DNA of 64,000 nucleotides from H17-190 sp034435615 (GTDB taxonomy: Bacteria; Chloroflexota; Dehalococcoidia; SM23-28-2; HRBIN24). Each line of letters starts with the position of its first letter. Positions within the stretch are counted from its first letter, which is position 1. This document shows, piece by piece, positions 16,432 through 25,281 of this stretch. A program made the position numbers and the translations under genes. The stretch is taken from contig DAOTWZ010000019.1 of NCBI GenBank assembly GCA_034435615.1, forward strand, positions 44,225-108,224, given 5' to 3'. The notes beneath the pieces are model-generated. The model made no database searches, was not told where the DNA came from, and worked only from the letters and a program-made list of their open reading frames with translations.

Positions 16432-17829
16432 ATGACGGAGCAGGAGTTCGATGTCGTCGTCCTGGGGAGCGGGACGGCCGGCTACACGGCGGCCATCCGG
16501 GCCTCCCAACTGGGCCTGCGGGTGGCCCTGGTGGAGGAGGACAGGGTGGGTGGCGTCTGCCTCCACCGCGGCTGCATACCCACCAAGGCGTTGCTGGAGG
16601 TGGCGGAGACGGTGGCCCAGGCGCGGCGGGCCGCGGCCTTCGGGGTGGAGGTGGGGGAGCCCTCCCTGGAGCTGCCGGCCGTCCACCGCTACCGCCAGCA
16701 GGTGGTGGAGGAGCTGTACCGGGGACTGCGGGGCGTCATCGGCAAGCGGCGCATAGAGGTGGTCCAGGGGCGAGGGCGCCTCCTCTCCCCGGTCGAGGTA
16801 GCGGTGGAGGGGGCGGCGCCCTGCCGGCTGCGGGGGCGGCGCATCGTCCTGGCCACCGGCTCCCGGCCAGCGGAGCTCCCCGGCCTCCCCTGCGACGGCC
16901 AGCGCATCCTCACCAGCGATCACGTCCTGGAGCTGGCAGAGCTGCCCCGTCACCTCATCGTCGTCGGCGGCGGCGCCGTGGGCCTGGAGTTCGCCTCCTT
17001 CTTCCTGGACGTGGGGGTCTCCGTCACCGTCGTCGAGCTGCTGCCCCGCCTCCTGCCCCAGATGGACGAGGAGCTGGGGCGGGGGCTGGAGCGGGCCCTC
17101 GTCGCCCGCGGGGCCACCGTCCTCACCGCCGCCCGCCTCGTCCCCGAGGGCTGCCGGCTCGACGGCGACGACGTGGAGCTGCTGGTGGAGCGCGAGGGCG
17201 AGACGAGGCGGCTCAGGGGCTCCCACGTCCTCGTCGCCATCGGCCGGCGGGCCAACGTGGAGGGGCTGGGCCTGGAGGAGGCCGGCGTGGCCCTGGCCAG
17301 CGGCTTCGTCCGGGTGGAGGCGACGATGCAGACCACGGCCCCCGGCGTCTACGCGGCGGGCGATGTGGCGGGCGGCCCCCTGCTGGCCCACAAGGCGGCC
17401 GCCGAAGGGGCCATAGCGGCCGAGGCCCTGGCCGGCAAGGCCCCCCAGCCCCTGGACTACGACCGCGTCCCCGCCGTGGTCTACACCCGCCCCCAGGCCG
17501 CCGCCGTGGGCCTGACGGAGGAGGCGGCGCGGGAGCAGGGACGACGCGTCCGCGCCCAGCGCTTCTCCCTCCGCTACAACGCCATGGCCACCATCCGCCG
17601 CGAGACGGAGGGCTTCGCCAAGGTGGTCTACGACCTGGACAGCGGCGAGGTGCTGGGCGTCCACGTCCTGGCCCCCCAGGCGGGGGAGCTGGTGGCCGAG
17701 GCCGCCCTGGCCCGCCACCTGGGGGCCAGCGCCTGGCACCTGGCCACCAGCATCCACCCCCACCCCAGTCTGAGCGAGGTCATAGGGGAGGCCGCCCAGA
17801 TGGCGGCCCGCCTCAGCATCTACCTCTGA
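16432..17829 (+). CDS. lpdA: Dihydrolipoyl dehydrogenase
   Basis: 465 residues. Reoxidises dihydrolipoamide of 2-oxoacid dehydrogenase or glycine cleavage complexes with NAD. It has an N-terminal FAD-binding GSGTAG, a redox disulfide Cys43/Cys48 (GGVCLHRGCIPTK), NAD-binding GGGAVGLEFASFF, a second FAD contact VYAAGDVAGG and the C-terminal active-site histidine in SIHPHPSLSE. ATG 16432 follows GGGGGAAGGCAGGC. lipA follows after 44 nt, so lipoate insertion and lipoamide recycling are co-expressed. The E1/E2 partners are not in the window. Confidence 0.95.
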   Translation: MTEQEFDVVVLGSGTAGYTAAIRASQLGLRVALVEEDRVGGVCLHRGCIPTKALLEVAETVAQARRAAAFGVEVGEPSLELPAVHRYRQQVVEELYRGLRGVIGKRRIEVVQGRGRLLSPVEVAVEGAAPCRLRGRRIVLATGSRPAELPGLPCDGQRILTSDHVLELAELPRHLIVVGGGAVGLEFASFFLDVGVSVTVVELLPRLLPQMDEELGRGLERALVARGATVLTAARLVPEGCRLDGDDVELLVEREGETRRLRGSHVLVAIGRRANVEGLGLEEAGVALASGFVRVEATMQTTAPGVYAAGDVAGGPLLAHKAAAEGAIAAEALAGKAPQPLDYDRVPAVVYTRPQAAAVGLTEEAAREQGRRVRAQRFSLRYNAMATIRRETEGFAKVVYDLDSGEVLGVHVLAPQAGELVAEAALARHLGASAWHLATSIHPHPSLSEVIGEAAQMAARLSIYL

Positions 17830-17873
17830 GGGGGAGCGCCGCTATACTGGAGGCGCACGGTGCGAGGAGAGCC

Positions 17874-18845
17874 ATGACAGGCCCGGAGCCCCTCCCTTTC
17901 CTGGACGCGGAGGACGTCCCCCGCGCCTCCGGGCTGGGCGGCGGGCCGCCCCCCGGCCGCCCGGAGCGCAAGCCCCCCTGGTTCAAGGTGCGGGCCACTA
18001 TGGGGCCCAACTACCTGGAGATGAAGCGGCTCATGCGCGGCCTCCGCCTCCACACCGTCTGCGAGGAGGCCCTCTGCCCCAACATCTTCGAGTGCTGGGA
18101 GGAGCGCACCGGCACCTTCATGGTCCTGGGCGATGTCTGCACTCGCCGCTGCGCCTTCTGCGCCGTCGCCTCCGGGCGGCCGGGCGGACGCGTGGACTGG
18201 GACGAGCCCCGCCGCCTGGCCGAGGCCGCCCGCCACCTGGGGCTCCGGCATATAGTCATCACCTCCGTCGCCCGGGACGACCTCCCGGACGGCGGCGCCT
18301 CCCTCTTCGCCGCCTGCATAAGGCTCTGTCGGGAGTACGTCCCCGGCTGCAGCGTGGAGGTGCTGGTGCCCGACTTCCGTGGTTCCCTGGAGGCCCTCCG
18401 CACCGTCATGGAGGCCCGCCCCGACGTCTTCAACCACAACGTGGAAACGGTGCCCCGCCTCTACCGTCGGGTGCGGCCCAGCGCCCGCTACGAGCGCTCC
18501 CTGGAGATGCTGCGCCGCGCCAAAGAGATGGCCCCCTACGTCCCCACCAAGGCCGGCCTCATGGTGGGGCTGGGAGAGAGCTGGGACGAACTCCTCCAGA
18601 CGATGCGCGACATCCGCGCCGCCGGCGTGGACATCATCACCATCGGTCAGTACCTGCGCCCCACCCACGGCGAGCGGCACCTGCCGGTGGTCCGCTACTA
18701 CACCCCCCAGGAGTTCGAGACCCTGCGCTGGGAGGCCCTGGCCATGGGCTTCCCGGTGGCCGAGTGCGGGCCCCTGGTCCGCTCCTCCTACCACGCCCGC
18801 CGCGCCGTCTCCGCCCTGCAGCCCGACGCCCCCGCCTCCTCCTGA
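17874..18845 (+). CDS. lipA: Lipoyl synthase
   Basis: 323 residues. A radical-SAM enzyme that inserts two sulfurs into octanoyl chains on lipoyl domains. Auxiliary cluster cysteines are 63, 68 and 74 (CEEALCPNIFEC); the radical-SAM cluster is Cys89, 93 and 96 (CTRRCAFC). The C-terminal RSSYHA supplies the serine ligand of the auxiliary cluster. All key residues are present. ATG 17874 follows GAGGAGAGCC. It is co-transcribed with lpdA; no lipB is nearby. Confidence 0.97.
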   Translation: MTGPEPLPFLDAEDVPRASGLGGGPPPGRPERKPPWFKVRATMGPNYLEMKRLMRGLRLHTVCEEALCPNIFECWEERTGTFMVLGDVCTRRCAFCAVASGRPGGRVDWDEPRRLAEAARHLGLRHIVITSVARDDLPDGGASLFAACIRLCREYVPGCSVEVLVPDFRGSLEALRTVMEARPDVFNHNVETVPRLYRRVRPSARYERSLEMLRRAKEMAPYVPTKAGLMVGLGESWDELLQTMRDIRAAGVDIITIGQYLRPTHGERHLPVVRYYTPQEFETLRWEALAMGFPVAECGPLVRSSYHARRAVSALQPDAPASS

Positions 18846-18884
18846 GGCGGCGCCTCCCCGGCGTCGCATCCGGCGTCCCAGCAC

Positions 18885-18913
18885 TTGACGTCCCGAAGCA
18901 GAGGACTTATTTT
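18885..18913 (+). promoter_or_regulatory. Candidate promoter for binding protein at 18982
   Basis: TTGACG at 18885-18890, 17-bp spacer, TATTTT at 18908-18913, leaving a leader of about 60 nt. Confidence 0.45.
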
Positions 18914-18981
18914 ATGGCTGCATCTGAGCAGGGTCTTAAATTACGTCCCGTTATCGGGCTGGACGAAAGGAGAGGAAGGCT

Positions 18982-20346
18982 ATGCTCCGCTTGAATCCCC
19001 TGAGAGCGCCTTTCCTGCTGGCCTTGTTACTGGGCCTGGGGGTGGCCCTGGCCCTGGCCTTGTTACTGGGCCTGGGGGTGGCCCTGGCCGCCTGCGGGGG
19101 CGGCGGTGAGGAGACCGCCACCCCCAGGCCGGGGACGCCTGGGGCGCAGGTGCCCGGGCAACTCAAGATAGGCGCCCTCCTGCCCCTCACCGGCCCCCTC
19201 GCCGACTTCGGCCGCGACTTCAGGAACGCCATAGAGATGGCGGTGGAGCATATCAACGCCGCCGGCGGCGTCATGGGCCGGCCCGTGGTCCTGGTGACGG
19301 CCGATGACGGCACCGTCAACGTCCAGCAAGGCGTGGCGGAGGCCCGCCGACTGGTGGACGTGGAGCGGGTGCACGTAATAGTAGGGGCAGCCGCCTCCAG
19401 CGTCACCATCGCCGTGGCGGAGAGCGTGACCGTGCCCAACCGTATCCTGCAGATCTCGCCCTCCTCCACCTCCCCCGCCATCACCACCCTGCGGGACAAC
19501 GACTACCTCTTCCGCACCCCCATCTCGGACGCCGCCCAGGGGCTGGTGCTGGCCCGCCTGGCCCGGGACGAGGGGCTGAGCCGCGTCGCCACCCTCTACG
19601 TCAACAACGCCTACGGCCAGGGCCTGAGCGAGAGCTTCGCCCGGGCCTTCCAGCAGCTGGGCGGGCAGGTGACGGCCCAGGTGCCCCACACGGCGGAGAC
19701 GGCCCCCAGCTACATCTCAGAGCTGCAGCGGGCCGCCCAGGGGAACCCGGAGGCGCTGGCCGCCATCAGCTACGTGGACGGCCAGGGCGAGGTCTACCTG
19801 CGGGAGGCTGTCGAGCAGGGGCTCTTCCGCCGCTTCCTGTTCGTGGACGGCACCAAGTCCGGCGACATGTTCGGCCGTCTGGGCTGGGACCGCTTCAACG
19901 GGATGCGGGGAACCTCACCCGGCGCCCTCTCCACCCAGTTCGGCAGCCAGTTCGACCAGCAGTTCCAGCAGCGCTGGGGCTACGCCTACCAGACCCCCTT
20001 CGTCCGTGAGGCCTACGACGCCACGGTCGTCGTCGCCCTGGCCGCCGAGAAGGCCCGCTCCACCGACTCCACCGCCATCCGCAACGCCCTGCGGGACGTG
20101 GCCAACAGCCCGGGCCGTCAGATCGGCCCCGGCGTGGACAGCATCCGTCAGGCGCTGCAGGCCATCCGCAACGGTGAGGACATAGACTACGTGGGGGCCT
20201 CCGGCTCCGTGGAGTTCGACCAGAACGGCGACGTCGCTCTGGGCGGCATCGAGGTCTGGCGGGTGGACGCCCAGAGGCGGGAGCTGGTGACGGAGGCCGT
20301 CTACCGGGTGGACCTGCGCACCGGCGAGGTCTCCAGGGCCCAGTAA
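18982..20346 (+). CDS. Solute-binding lipoprotein (Liv type) with duplicated signal-peptide core
   Basis: 454 residues. The lipobox LAAC puts the lipidated residue at Cys38. The hydrophobic core contains an exact 12-residue repeat (LALLLGLGVALA, residues 13-24 and 25-36), making it about 28 residues instead of the usual 10-15. The mature part starts KIGALLPLTGPLADFG and has AAGGVMGRPVVLVTADD, typical of type I binding proteins. It faces the LivMHFG genes convergently across a 57-bp terminator region and is their probable partner. The ligand is unknown. Confidence 0.93.
   Translation: MLRLNPLRAPFLLALLLGLGVALALALLLGLGVALAACGGGGEETATPRPGTPGAQVPGQLKIGALLPLTGPLADFGRDFRNAIEMAVEHINAAGGVMGRPVVLVTADDGTVNVQQGVAEARRLVDVERVHVIVGAAASSVTIAVAESVTVPNRILQISPSSTSPAITTLRDNDYLFRTPISDAAQGLVLARLARDEGLSRVATLYVNNAYGQGLSESFARAFQQLGGQVTAQVPHTAETAPSYISELQRAAQGNPEALAAISYVDGQGEVYLREAVEQGLFRRFLFVDGTKSGDMFGRLGWDRFNGMRGTSPGALSTQFGSQFDQQFQQRWGYAYQTPFVREAYDATVVVALAAEKARSTDSTAIRNALRDVANSPGRQIGPGVDSIRQALQAIRNGEDIDYVGASGSVEFDQNGDVALGGIEVWRVDAQRRELVTEAVYRVDLRTGEVSRAQ
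19018..19089 (+). repeat. Perfect 36-bp tandem duplication inside a signal-peptide coding region
   Basis: Copies 19018-19053 and 19054-19089 are identical (unit begins CTGGCCTTGTTACTGGGC). The unit is a multiple of three, so the frame is kept. Exact identity at synonymous positions indicates a recent event or ongoing slippage. Confidence 0.95.
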
Positions 20347-20369
20347 GGAGAGACAGCGCGGACGCTACG

Positions 20370-20397
20370 GGCGGGCCGGGGGCGTCCCTGGCCCGCC
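20370..20397. terminator. Bidirectional terminator hairpin between binding protein and livM
   Basis: GGCGGGCC at 20370-20377 pairs with GGCCCGCC at 20390-20397, with further G/C pairing inside. It sits between two converging stop codons. Confidence 0.55.
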
Positions 20398-20403
20398 TCA
20401 GCT

Positions 20404-21555
20404 TCACTCCCCCCTGGAGGCGGCCGGCGCCTCCTCCCGCCTGGGCAGCGGATGGCGGCGGATCAGCCGCTCCACCCAGATGGAGACCCGGCGCTCTTCC
20501 GGCAGCAGGCCCTGCGGCCTCAGCAGCAGGACCGCTATCAGCAGCAACCCCAGGAGGAGGTCCCGCAGGTAGAAGATGCGGACGCTCAGCACCTCCGGCA
20601 TGGGGTAGCTCAGTAGCTGGAGGCTGACGATCCACAGACCCCAGACCACGTAGGCGCCCAGCAAGGCGCCCCGGTTGTTGCCGCTGCCCCCCAGGACCAG
20701 CATCACCCAGAAGATGAAGGTGCCGGAGAAGTGGCTGAAAGTGTCCGGCGAGAGGCCGCCCTGCTCGTAGGCGTAGACGGCCCCTCCCACGCCCATCACC
20801 ACAGCGCCGAAGACGAACCCCTGCGTCTTGAAGGCGAAGACATTCTTGCCGCTGGCCGCCGTCACCGTCTCGTCCTCGCGCAGCGCCCGCAACACCCGGC
20901 CCCAGGGGGAGCGAATGCTCTTCTCCACCGCGTAGAAGACCAGGGCCAGCAGGACCACGGCGATGCCGAAGTAGACGAACTTGTAGTCGCCGGGATCGAA
21001 GAAGGAGCCGAAGGGGCGGGGGATCCCCGTCAGCCCCCGCTGGCTGTTCACCAGCCCCTCCTCGGCGATGACCACGTTGCGCATCAACTCGGCGATGCCG
21101 ATGGTGGCTATGGCCAGGTAGTCTTCCCGCAGCCGTAGCGTGGGGATGGACATCAGGAAGGCCAGCACGCCGCACATGAGGGCCGCCGCCAGGGCCCCGA
21201 CGAGGAAAGGCAGCCACTCCCCGCTGGACAGGAAGGGGAGCAGGTCCAGCGTCTCCCCGAATCCCCCCACGTAGCGGACGAACTCGCTCTCCGCCGGCCC
21301 CTTGGTGAAGATGGCCGCTGTGTAGGCCCCTACCAGGAAGAAGGCCGCCACCCCGAAGTTGAAGACCCCGGCGTAGCCCCACTGCACGTTCAGCCCCAGC
21401 ACGAAGAGGCCATAGATGGCCACCGTGGTGGCGAAGGTAGTGAGGAAGCTTATCACCCCCGCCGCGTCCCAGCCCGAGCGCTCCGCCGGCATGATGACCA
21501 CGGCCGCGGTCACCAGGAGGAAGGCCAGGAGGGTGACCAGCCGCCCCGACCTCAT
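20404..21555 (-). CDS. Branched-chain amino acid-type ABC permease (LivM-like)
   Basis: 383 residues, about ten membrane segments. The family signature region is LNVQWGYAGVFNFGVAAFF, followed by LRLREDYLAIATIGIAE. The C-terminus carries the LLRPQGLLPE motif common to LivM/LivH proteins. It is last in the operon; ATG 21555 overlaps the livH stop by ATGA. Paired with LivH it forms the membrane channel. The N-terminus is a single hydrophobic helix of the mature protein rather than a cleaved signal. Confidence 0.93.
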   Translation of the reverse strand: MRSGRLVTLLAFLLVTAAVVIMPAERSGWDAAGVISFLTTFATTVAIYGLFVLGLNVQWGYAGVFNFGVAAFFLVGAYTAAIFTKGPAESEFVRYVGGFGETLDLLPFLSSGEWLPFLVGALAAALMCGVLAFLMSIPTLRLREDYLAIATIGIAELMRNVVIAEEGLVNSQRGLTGIPRPFGSFFDPGDYKFVYFGIAVVLLALVFYAVEKSIRSPWGRVLRALREDETVTAASGKNVFAFKTQGFVFGAVVMGVGGAVYAYEQGGLSPDTFSHFSGTFIFWVMLVLGGSGNNRGALLGAYVVWGLWIVSLQLLSYPMPEVLSVRIFYLRDLLLGLLLIAVLLLRPQGLLPEERRVSIWVERLIRRHPLPRREEAPAASRGE

Positions 21556-22631
21556 ACCTTCGCCCCCAGCAGGCCGCGTGGCCGCAGCAGCAGTATCAGG
21601 ACGAGGATGACGAAGGCCACACCAGGCTTGTAGGTGGGATCGAAGTAGGCCACCGACGTCTCCTGGGCCACCCCCACCACCAGCGCCCCCAGAAGAGCGC
21701 CCAGCGGGTTGCCTATCCCGCCCAGGATGGCGGCGGCGAAGAGGGGCAACAGCAGGGCGAACCCCAGGCGAGGGTCTAGCTGGGCCTGGACGGCCAGCAG
21801 GACGCCCGCCACCGCCAGCAGGCCCCCGCCCAGCAGCCACGTCCAGGCCACCACCCGCTCCGTATCGATGCCCGAGACGCGGGCCAGATCCACGTTATCG
21901 GACATGGCCCGCATCGCTTTCCCCAGCCGGGTGCGGTAGAGCAGCAGGTAGACCAGGACGGCCAGGGCCACTGCCACCGCAAAGATGAAGACTTGGTCCG
22001 TCTTCAGACGGATGTCGAACCAGTACTGGCGCGCCTCGAAGATGCCAGTGACGTACTGGCGAGGGTTGGGCCCCCACAGCAGGAGCATCACGTTGCGCAC
22101 CGCTATCGCCACCCCCAGGGAGACGATGGAGAAGACCACCACGTGGGCCCGTCGCTCACGCAGGGGGCGGTAGAGGAGCCGGTCCAGGAGGATGCAGAGG
22201 AGGGCCAGGGCCACCGCCGCCACCGCCATGGCCAGGAGGAGCCCGTAACCGAAGGTGAGGTCGCCCAGTCTGACCGTCGCCCCGGGGAGGGAGGCGATAG
22301 CCTCCGGGAGGGTCACGTCGGCGCGGCTGCCCACCAGCCGGCCAGTGAGGGCGAAGAAGGCCACGTAAGCGCCCAGCATCATCAGGTCGCCGTGGGCGAA
22401 GTTGCCGAAGCGCAGGATGCCGTAGACCAGGGTGAGTCCCACCGCTCCCAGCGCCAGGACGCTCCCCACGATGACCCCCACCACGAAGAGCTGGGTCTCG
22501 GCTACGGCAGACCAGACGAAGAGGGCTGCCACCAGGGCCCACAGGCCGGCGCCCCGCGCCGCCTCGCCCAGGTTGCGCAGCCCCTCCCTCTGCCGGAGGG
22601 GGACAGCGGTCGTCCGCTGCAGCAGGGCCAT
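21552..22631 (-). CDS. Branched-chain amino acid-type ABC permease (LivH-like)
   Basis: 359 residues. The LivH hallmark TLVYGILRFGNFAHGDLMML is at residues ~80-99, followed by several membrane helices, an internal MSDNVDLARVSGID segment and the C-terminal LLLRPRGLLG. A ~20-residue N-terminal cytoplasmic extension (TTAVPLRQREGLRN) precedes the first helix, slightly longer than usual. It overlaps livM by four bases and lies 6 nt after livF, all within a four-gene operon. Confidence 0.93.
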   Translation of the reverse strand: MALLQRTTAVPLRQREGLRNLGEAARGAGLWALVAALFVWSAVAETQLFVVGVIVGSVLALGAVGLTLVYGILRFGNFAHGDLMMLGAYVAFFALTGRLVGSRADVTLPEAIASLPGATVRLGDLTFGYGLLLAMAVAAVALALLCILLDRLLYRPLRERRAHVVVFSIVSLGVAIAVRNVMLLLWGPNPRQYVTGIFEARQYWFDIRLKTDQVFIFAVAVALAVLVYLLLYRTRLGKAMRAMSDNVDLARVSGIDTERVVAWTWLLGGGLLAVAGVLLAVQAQLDPRLGFALLLPLFAAAILGGIGNPLGALLGALVVGVAQETSVAYFDPTYKPGVAFVILVLILLLRPRGLLGAKV

Positions 22632-22637
22632 CCTCCC

Positions 22638-23363
22638 TCAGTCCCCCAGGTAGACTCGGGCCACCTCCTCGCTGTCCAGGAGCTCGGTGGCCCGCCCCTC
22701 CAGGCGGTTGTAGCCCATGGACAGGACGTAGCCGCGGTGGCTCAGCTTCAGGGCCTCCTTGGCGTTCTGCTCTACCATAAGGATGCTGGTGCCGCCGGCG
22801 TTGATCTCCCGCACCTTGGCGAAGACCAGCTCCACCATCTTGGGCGAGAGGCCGGCCGACGGCTCGTCCAGGAGAAGGACGACGGGGTCCACCATCAGGG
22901 CCCGCGCCAGGGCCAGCATCTGCCTCTGGCCGCCAGATAGACGGCCGGCCCGCTCATGAGGGCGGGCCGCCAGGTCCGGGAAGAGCTGGTAGACCCGTTC
23001 CAACCGCTCCCGGAGCCTCCCCTGCAGCAGGTAGGCCCCCATCTCCAGGTTCTCCTGGACGGTGAGGGAGGGGAAGACGTTGTCCGCCTGGGGGACGTAG
23101 GCGATGCCCCGGGCCACCAGCCTCTCCGGCGCCAGCCCCGTCACGTCCTCCCCCAGGAAGCGCACCCGGCCCGCCCTGGGCCTCACCAGCCCAACGATGG
23201 CCTTGATGAGGGTGGACTTGCCAGCGCCGTTGGGCCCGATGACGGTGACCACCTCGCCCTGGCCCAGGCGAAGGGAGACGCCGTGGAGGATCTCCACCTC
23301 GCCGTAGCCGGCCACCAGGTCGGCTACCTCAAGGACGTTCCCGTTCGATGTACTGGCCGCCAA
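22638..23363 (-). CDS. ABC transporter ATP-binding protein (LivF-like), TTG start
   Basis: 241 residues. Walker A GPNGAGKST, signature LSGGQRQ, Walker B VVLLLDEPSAGLSP and the LivF-type ending all fit. The only workable start is TTG 23363, supported by GGAGG six nt upstream. The gene overlaps the end of livG by 35 bp, so its ribosome site lies inside livG. With the upstream ATPase it would form the heterodimeric motor of this Liv transporter. Confidence 0.93.
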   Translation of the reverse strand: MAASTSNGNVLEVADLVAGYGEVEILHGVSLRLGQGEVVTVIGPNGAGKSTLIKAIVGLVRPRAGRVRFLGEDVTGLAPERLVARGIAYVPQADNVFPSLTVQENLEMGAYLLQGRLRERLERVYQLFPDLAARPHERAGRLSGGQRQMLALARALMVDPVVLLLDEPSAGLSPKMVELVFAKVREINAGGTSILMVEQNAKEALKLSHRGYVLSMGYNRLEGRATELLDSEEVARVYLGD

Positions 23364-24126
23364 GATAGGCCTCCAGGACGCGTTCGTCGCTCTTGATCTC
23401 CTCGGGGGAGCCCTCAGCGATCACCTCGCCGTTGCTCATGACGATGACAGGGTTGCAGAGGCGGGTGATCAGGTCCATGTCGTGCTCGATGATGAAGAAG
23501 GTGATGCCCCGCCCGCGGCAGAGCTCCTCGATGGCCACTACCAGGCGGCGCATGAGGACAGGGTTGACGCCGGCGCCCGGCTCGTCCAGCAGCACCAGCT
23601 CCGGGTCGCACATGAGGGTGCGGGCCAGCTCCAGCAGCTTCTTCTGGCCGGTGGAGAGGTGGGAGGCGTAGTTGTCCCGCAGGTGGGCCAGGTCCAGGAA
23701 GTCCAGCACCGCCATCGCCTTCTCGTAGAGGGCCTCCTCCTGCCGGCCCACGCGGAAGGGGAAGAGCCAAACGTTCCACAGCGCCTCGCCCGCCTGCCGG
23801 GGCGGCACCAGCATCAGGTTCTCCAGCACCGTCGTGCTGCCCAGCGCCCGCGGTATCTGGAAGGTGCGCACGATGCCGTGACGGAAGACCCGGTGGGGAG
23901 GCAGACCGTCTATCCGGGAGCCCTTGAAGTAGATAGCGCCGCTGTTGGGCCTGAGGAAGCCAGTGACCAGGTTGAAAAGGGTGGTCTTGCCGGCGCCGTT
24001 GGGGCCTATCAGCCCGGTAATAGTCCCCTTGCGCACCCGCACCGTGCAACGATTGACCGCCCGCAGGCCGTCAAAGGACTTGACGAGGTCTCTGGTCTCC
24101 AGGATTATCTCGTCTTCCTGGGACAT
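23329..24126 (-). CDS. ABC transporter ATP-binding protein (LivG-like)
   Basis: 265 residues. Walker A GPNGAGKTT, an unusual signature LSTGQKK in place of LSGGQ, Walker B LVLLDEPGAGVNP and the H-loop in FIIEHDMDLI. The LivG-specific insertion and RTFQIPRALG are present. It is first gene of the livGFHM operon, with a strong promoter upstream (24195-24168) and GAGG before ATG 24126. The Thr/Lys variation in the signature loop is seen in some family members and does not by itself imply inactivity. Confidence 0.93.
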   Translation of the reverse strand: MSQEDEIILETRDLVKSFDGLRAVNRCTVRVRKGTITGLIGPNGAGKTTLFNLVTGFLRPNSGAIYFKGSRIDGLPPHRVFRHGIVRTFQIPRALGSTTVLENLMLVPPRQAGEALWNVWLFPFRVGRQEEALYEKAMAVLDFLDLAHLRDNYASHLSTGQKKLLELARTLMCDPELVLLDEPGAGVNPVLMRRLVVAIEELCRGRGITFFIIEHDMDLITRLCNPVIVMSNGEVIAEGSPEEIKSDERVLEAYLGGQYIERERP

Positions 24127-24167
24127 GGCTACCTCGCGCTGGTATAGCGGCTCCTGGGGCCGAAATC

Positions 24168-24195
24168 AGTATAGGTTACATTGCCCTGCTGTCAA
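24168..24195 (-). promoter_or_regulatory. Strong sigma-70 promoter for the livGFHM operon
   Basis: On the minus strand TTGACA (24195-24190), 16-bp spacer, TATACT (24173-24168). Leader about 35 nt. Confidence 0.7.
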
Positions 24196-24231
24196 CTTTT
24201 CCCAGGTTGGCTTCTCCCTATATCTGCAGCC

Positions 24232-24260
24232 TTGACATCCGTGGCCGGCCGCCGCTAAAT
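24232..24260 (+). promoter_or_regulatory. Candidate promoter for the epimerase/Mo-hydroxylase gene set
   Basis: TTGACA at 24232-24237, 17-bp spacer, a weak CTAAAT at 24255-24260. It is divergent from and non-overlapping with the liv promoter. Confidence 0.4.
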
Positions 24261-24300
24261 ATGAGCGCCACCCCAGGGAGCGACGAAAGGCGGGCAAAAG

Positions 24301-25242
24301 ATGAGAGTCCTCATCACCGGCGGCACCGGCTTCATAGGCTCCTTCGTCGCCAGACGACTCCTGAGCGAAGGCGACGGCCCGGTGGTCCTCTACGACCCCG
24401 CAGGCACCGCCAACGTCGTCCAGAGGCTCTTCTCTCCCGAGGAGGTGGAGAGGCTGCGGGTGGTCCGGGGGGACGTGCTGGACCTCCCCTCCCTCATCGA
24501 CGCCCTCCGGGAGAACCGAGTGGAGTGCCTGATCCACCTGGCCTACTACCTGGGGACGGCGCGGGAGTTCAACCCCCTCGTCTCCATCAGGACCAACTGC
24601 GAAGGGACGCTCAACGTCTTCGAGGCGGCCCGCCTCTGCGGCGTGCCCCGGGTGGTATGGGCCAGCTCCGTGGCCGTCTTCGGCCCCCGCAGCATAGGGC
24701 CGGACGGGACGGTGGCCAACGACGCCCCCTACGACCCCCGCACCATCTACGGGGCGGCCAAGGTGCTCAATGAGCGCACGGCCCTCCACTACGCCCGCGC
24801 CTACGGACTGGAGACGGTGGGGCTCCGCTTCACCGTCGTCTACGGCCCCTTCCGGCTGCGGGGCTACGGCATCTTCCTCTCCAACCTCATCGAGCGGCTG
24901 GCCGCCGGGCTGCCCGCCCAGGCACCCATGACGGACGAGGCGGTGAACTGGGTCTACGTGGAGGACGTGGCCAGCGCCATCGTCAGGGCCATCCGCGCCC
25001 CCAGGCCCCGCACCCCCGCCTTCAACATAGGCGGCGACGTCCGCACCATCCGCGAGGTGGTGGAGATGGCCGCCCGCTTCTTCCCCGACGCTCAGGTGAC
25101 GCCGGAGCCCGGCCCCTTCTCCTTCCGTCTGCCCCCTATCTATGACCTGCGGCCGGCCGAAGAGGAGCTGGGCTGGCGCCCCACCGTCACCGTGGAGGAG
25201 GGCGTGCGGCGCTGCGTGGAGTTCTACCGCTCCCAAGGCTGA
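24301..25242 (+). CDS. NAD-dependent epimerase/dehydratase (extended SDR)
   Basis: 313 residues. Rossmann motif TGGTGFIG at residues 7-14, catalytic Ser-Ser in VVWASSVAVFGPR, Tyr and Lys in TIYGAAKVLNERTA, then GLRFTVVYGPFR. These are the features of sugar-nucleotide epimerases and related 3-beta-hydroxysteroid-type dehydrogenases. It is followed by an alpha/beta hydrolase after 39 nt. With no sugar genes nearby, reduction or epimerisation of a non-sugar intermediate is as likely as a carbohydrate role. Confidence 0.9.
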   Translation: MRVLITGGTGFIGSFVARRLLSEGDGPVVLYDPAGTANVVQRLFSPEEVERLRVVRGDVLDLPSLIDALRENRVECLIHLAYYLGTAREFNPLVSIRTNCEGTLNVFEAARLCGVPRVVWASSVAVFGPRSIGPDGTVANDAPYDPRTIYGAAKVLNERTALHYARAYGLETVGLRFTVVYGPFRLRGYGIFLSNLIERLAAGLPAQAPMTDEAVNWVYVEDVASAIVRAIRAPRPRTPAFNIGGDVRTIREVVEMAARFFPDAQVTPEPGPFSFRLPPIYDLRPAEEELGWRPTVTVEEGVRRCVEFYRSQG

Positions 25243-25281
25243 GGGAAGATGAAAGGCGAAGTCAGGCAAGGAGGCGAAGCG

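Noticed and set aside
16314..17870. A long plus-strand frame (to 18845) whose first half covers lpdA in another frame
   Set aside because: Only the part from ATG 17874 is real (lipA); the upstream half is an out-of-frame reading of lpdA with no domains.
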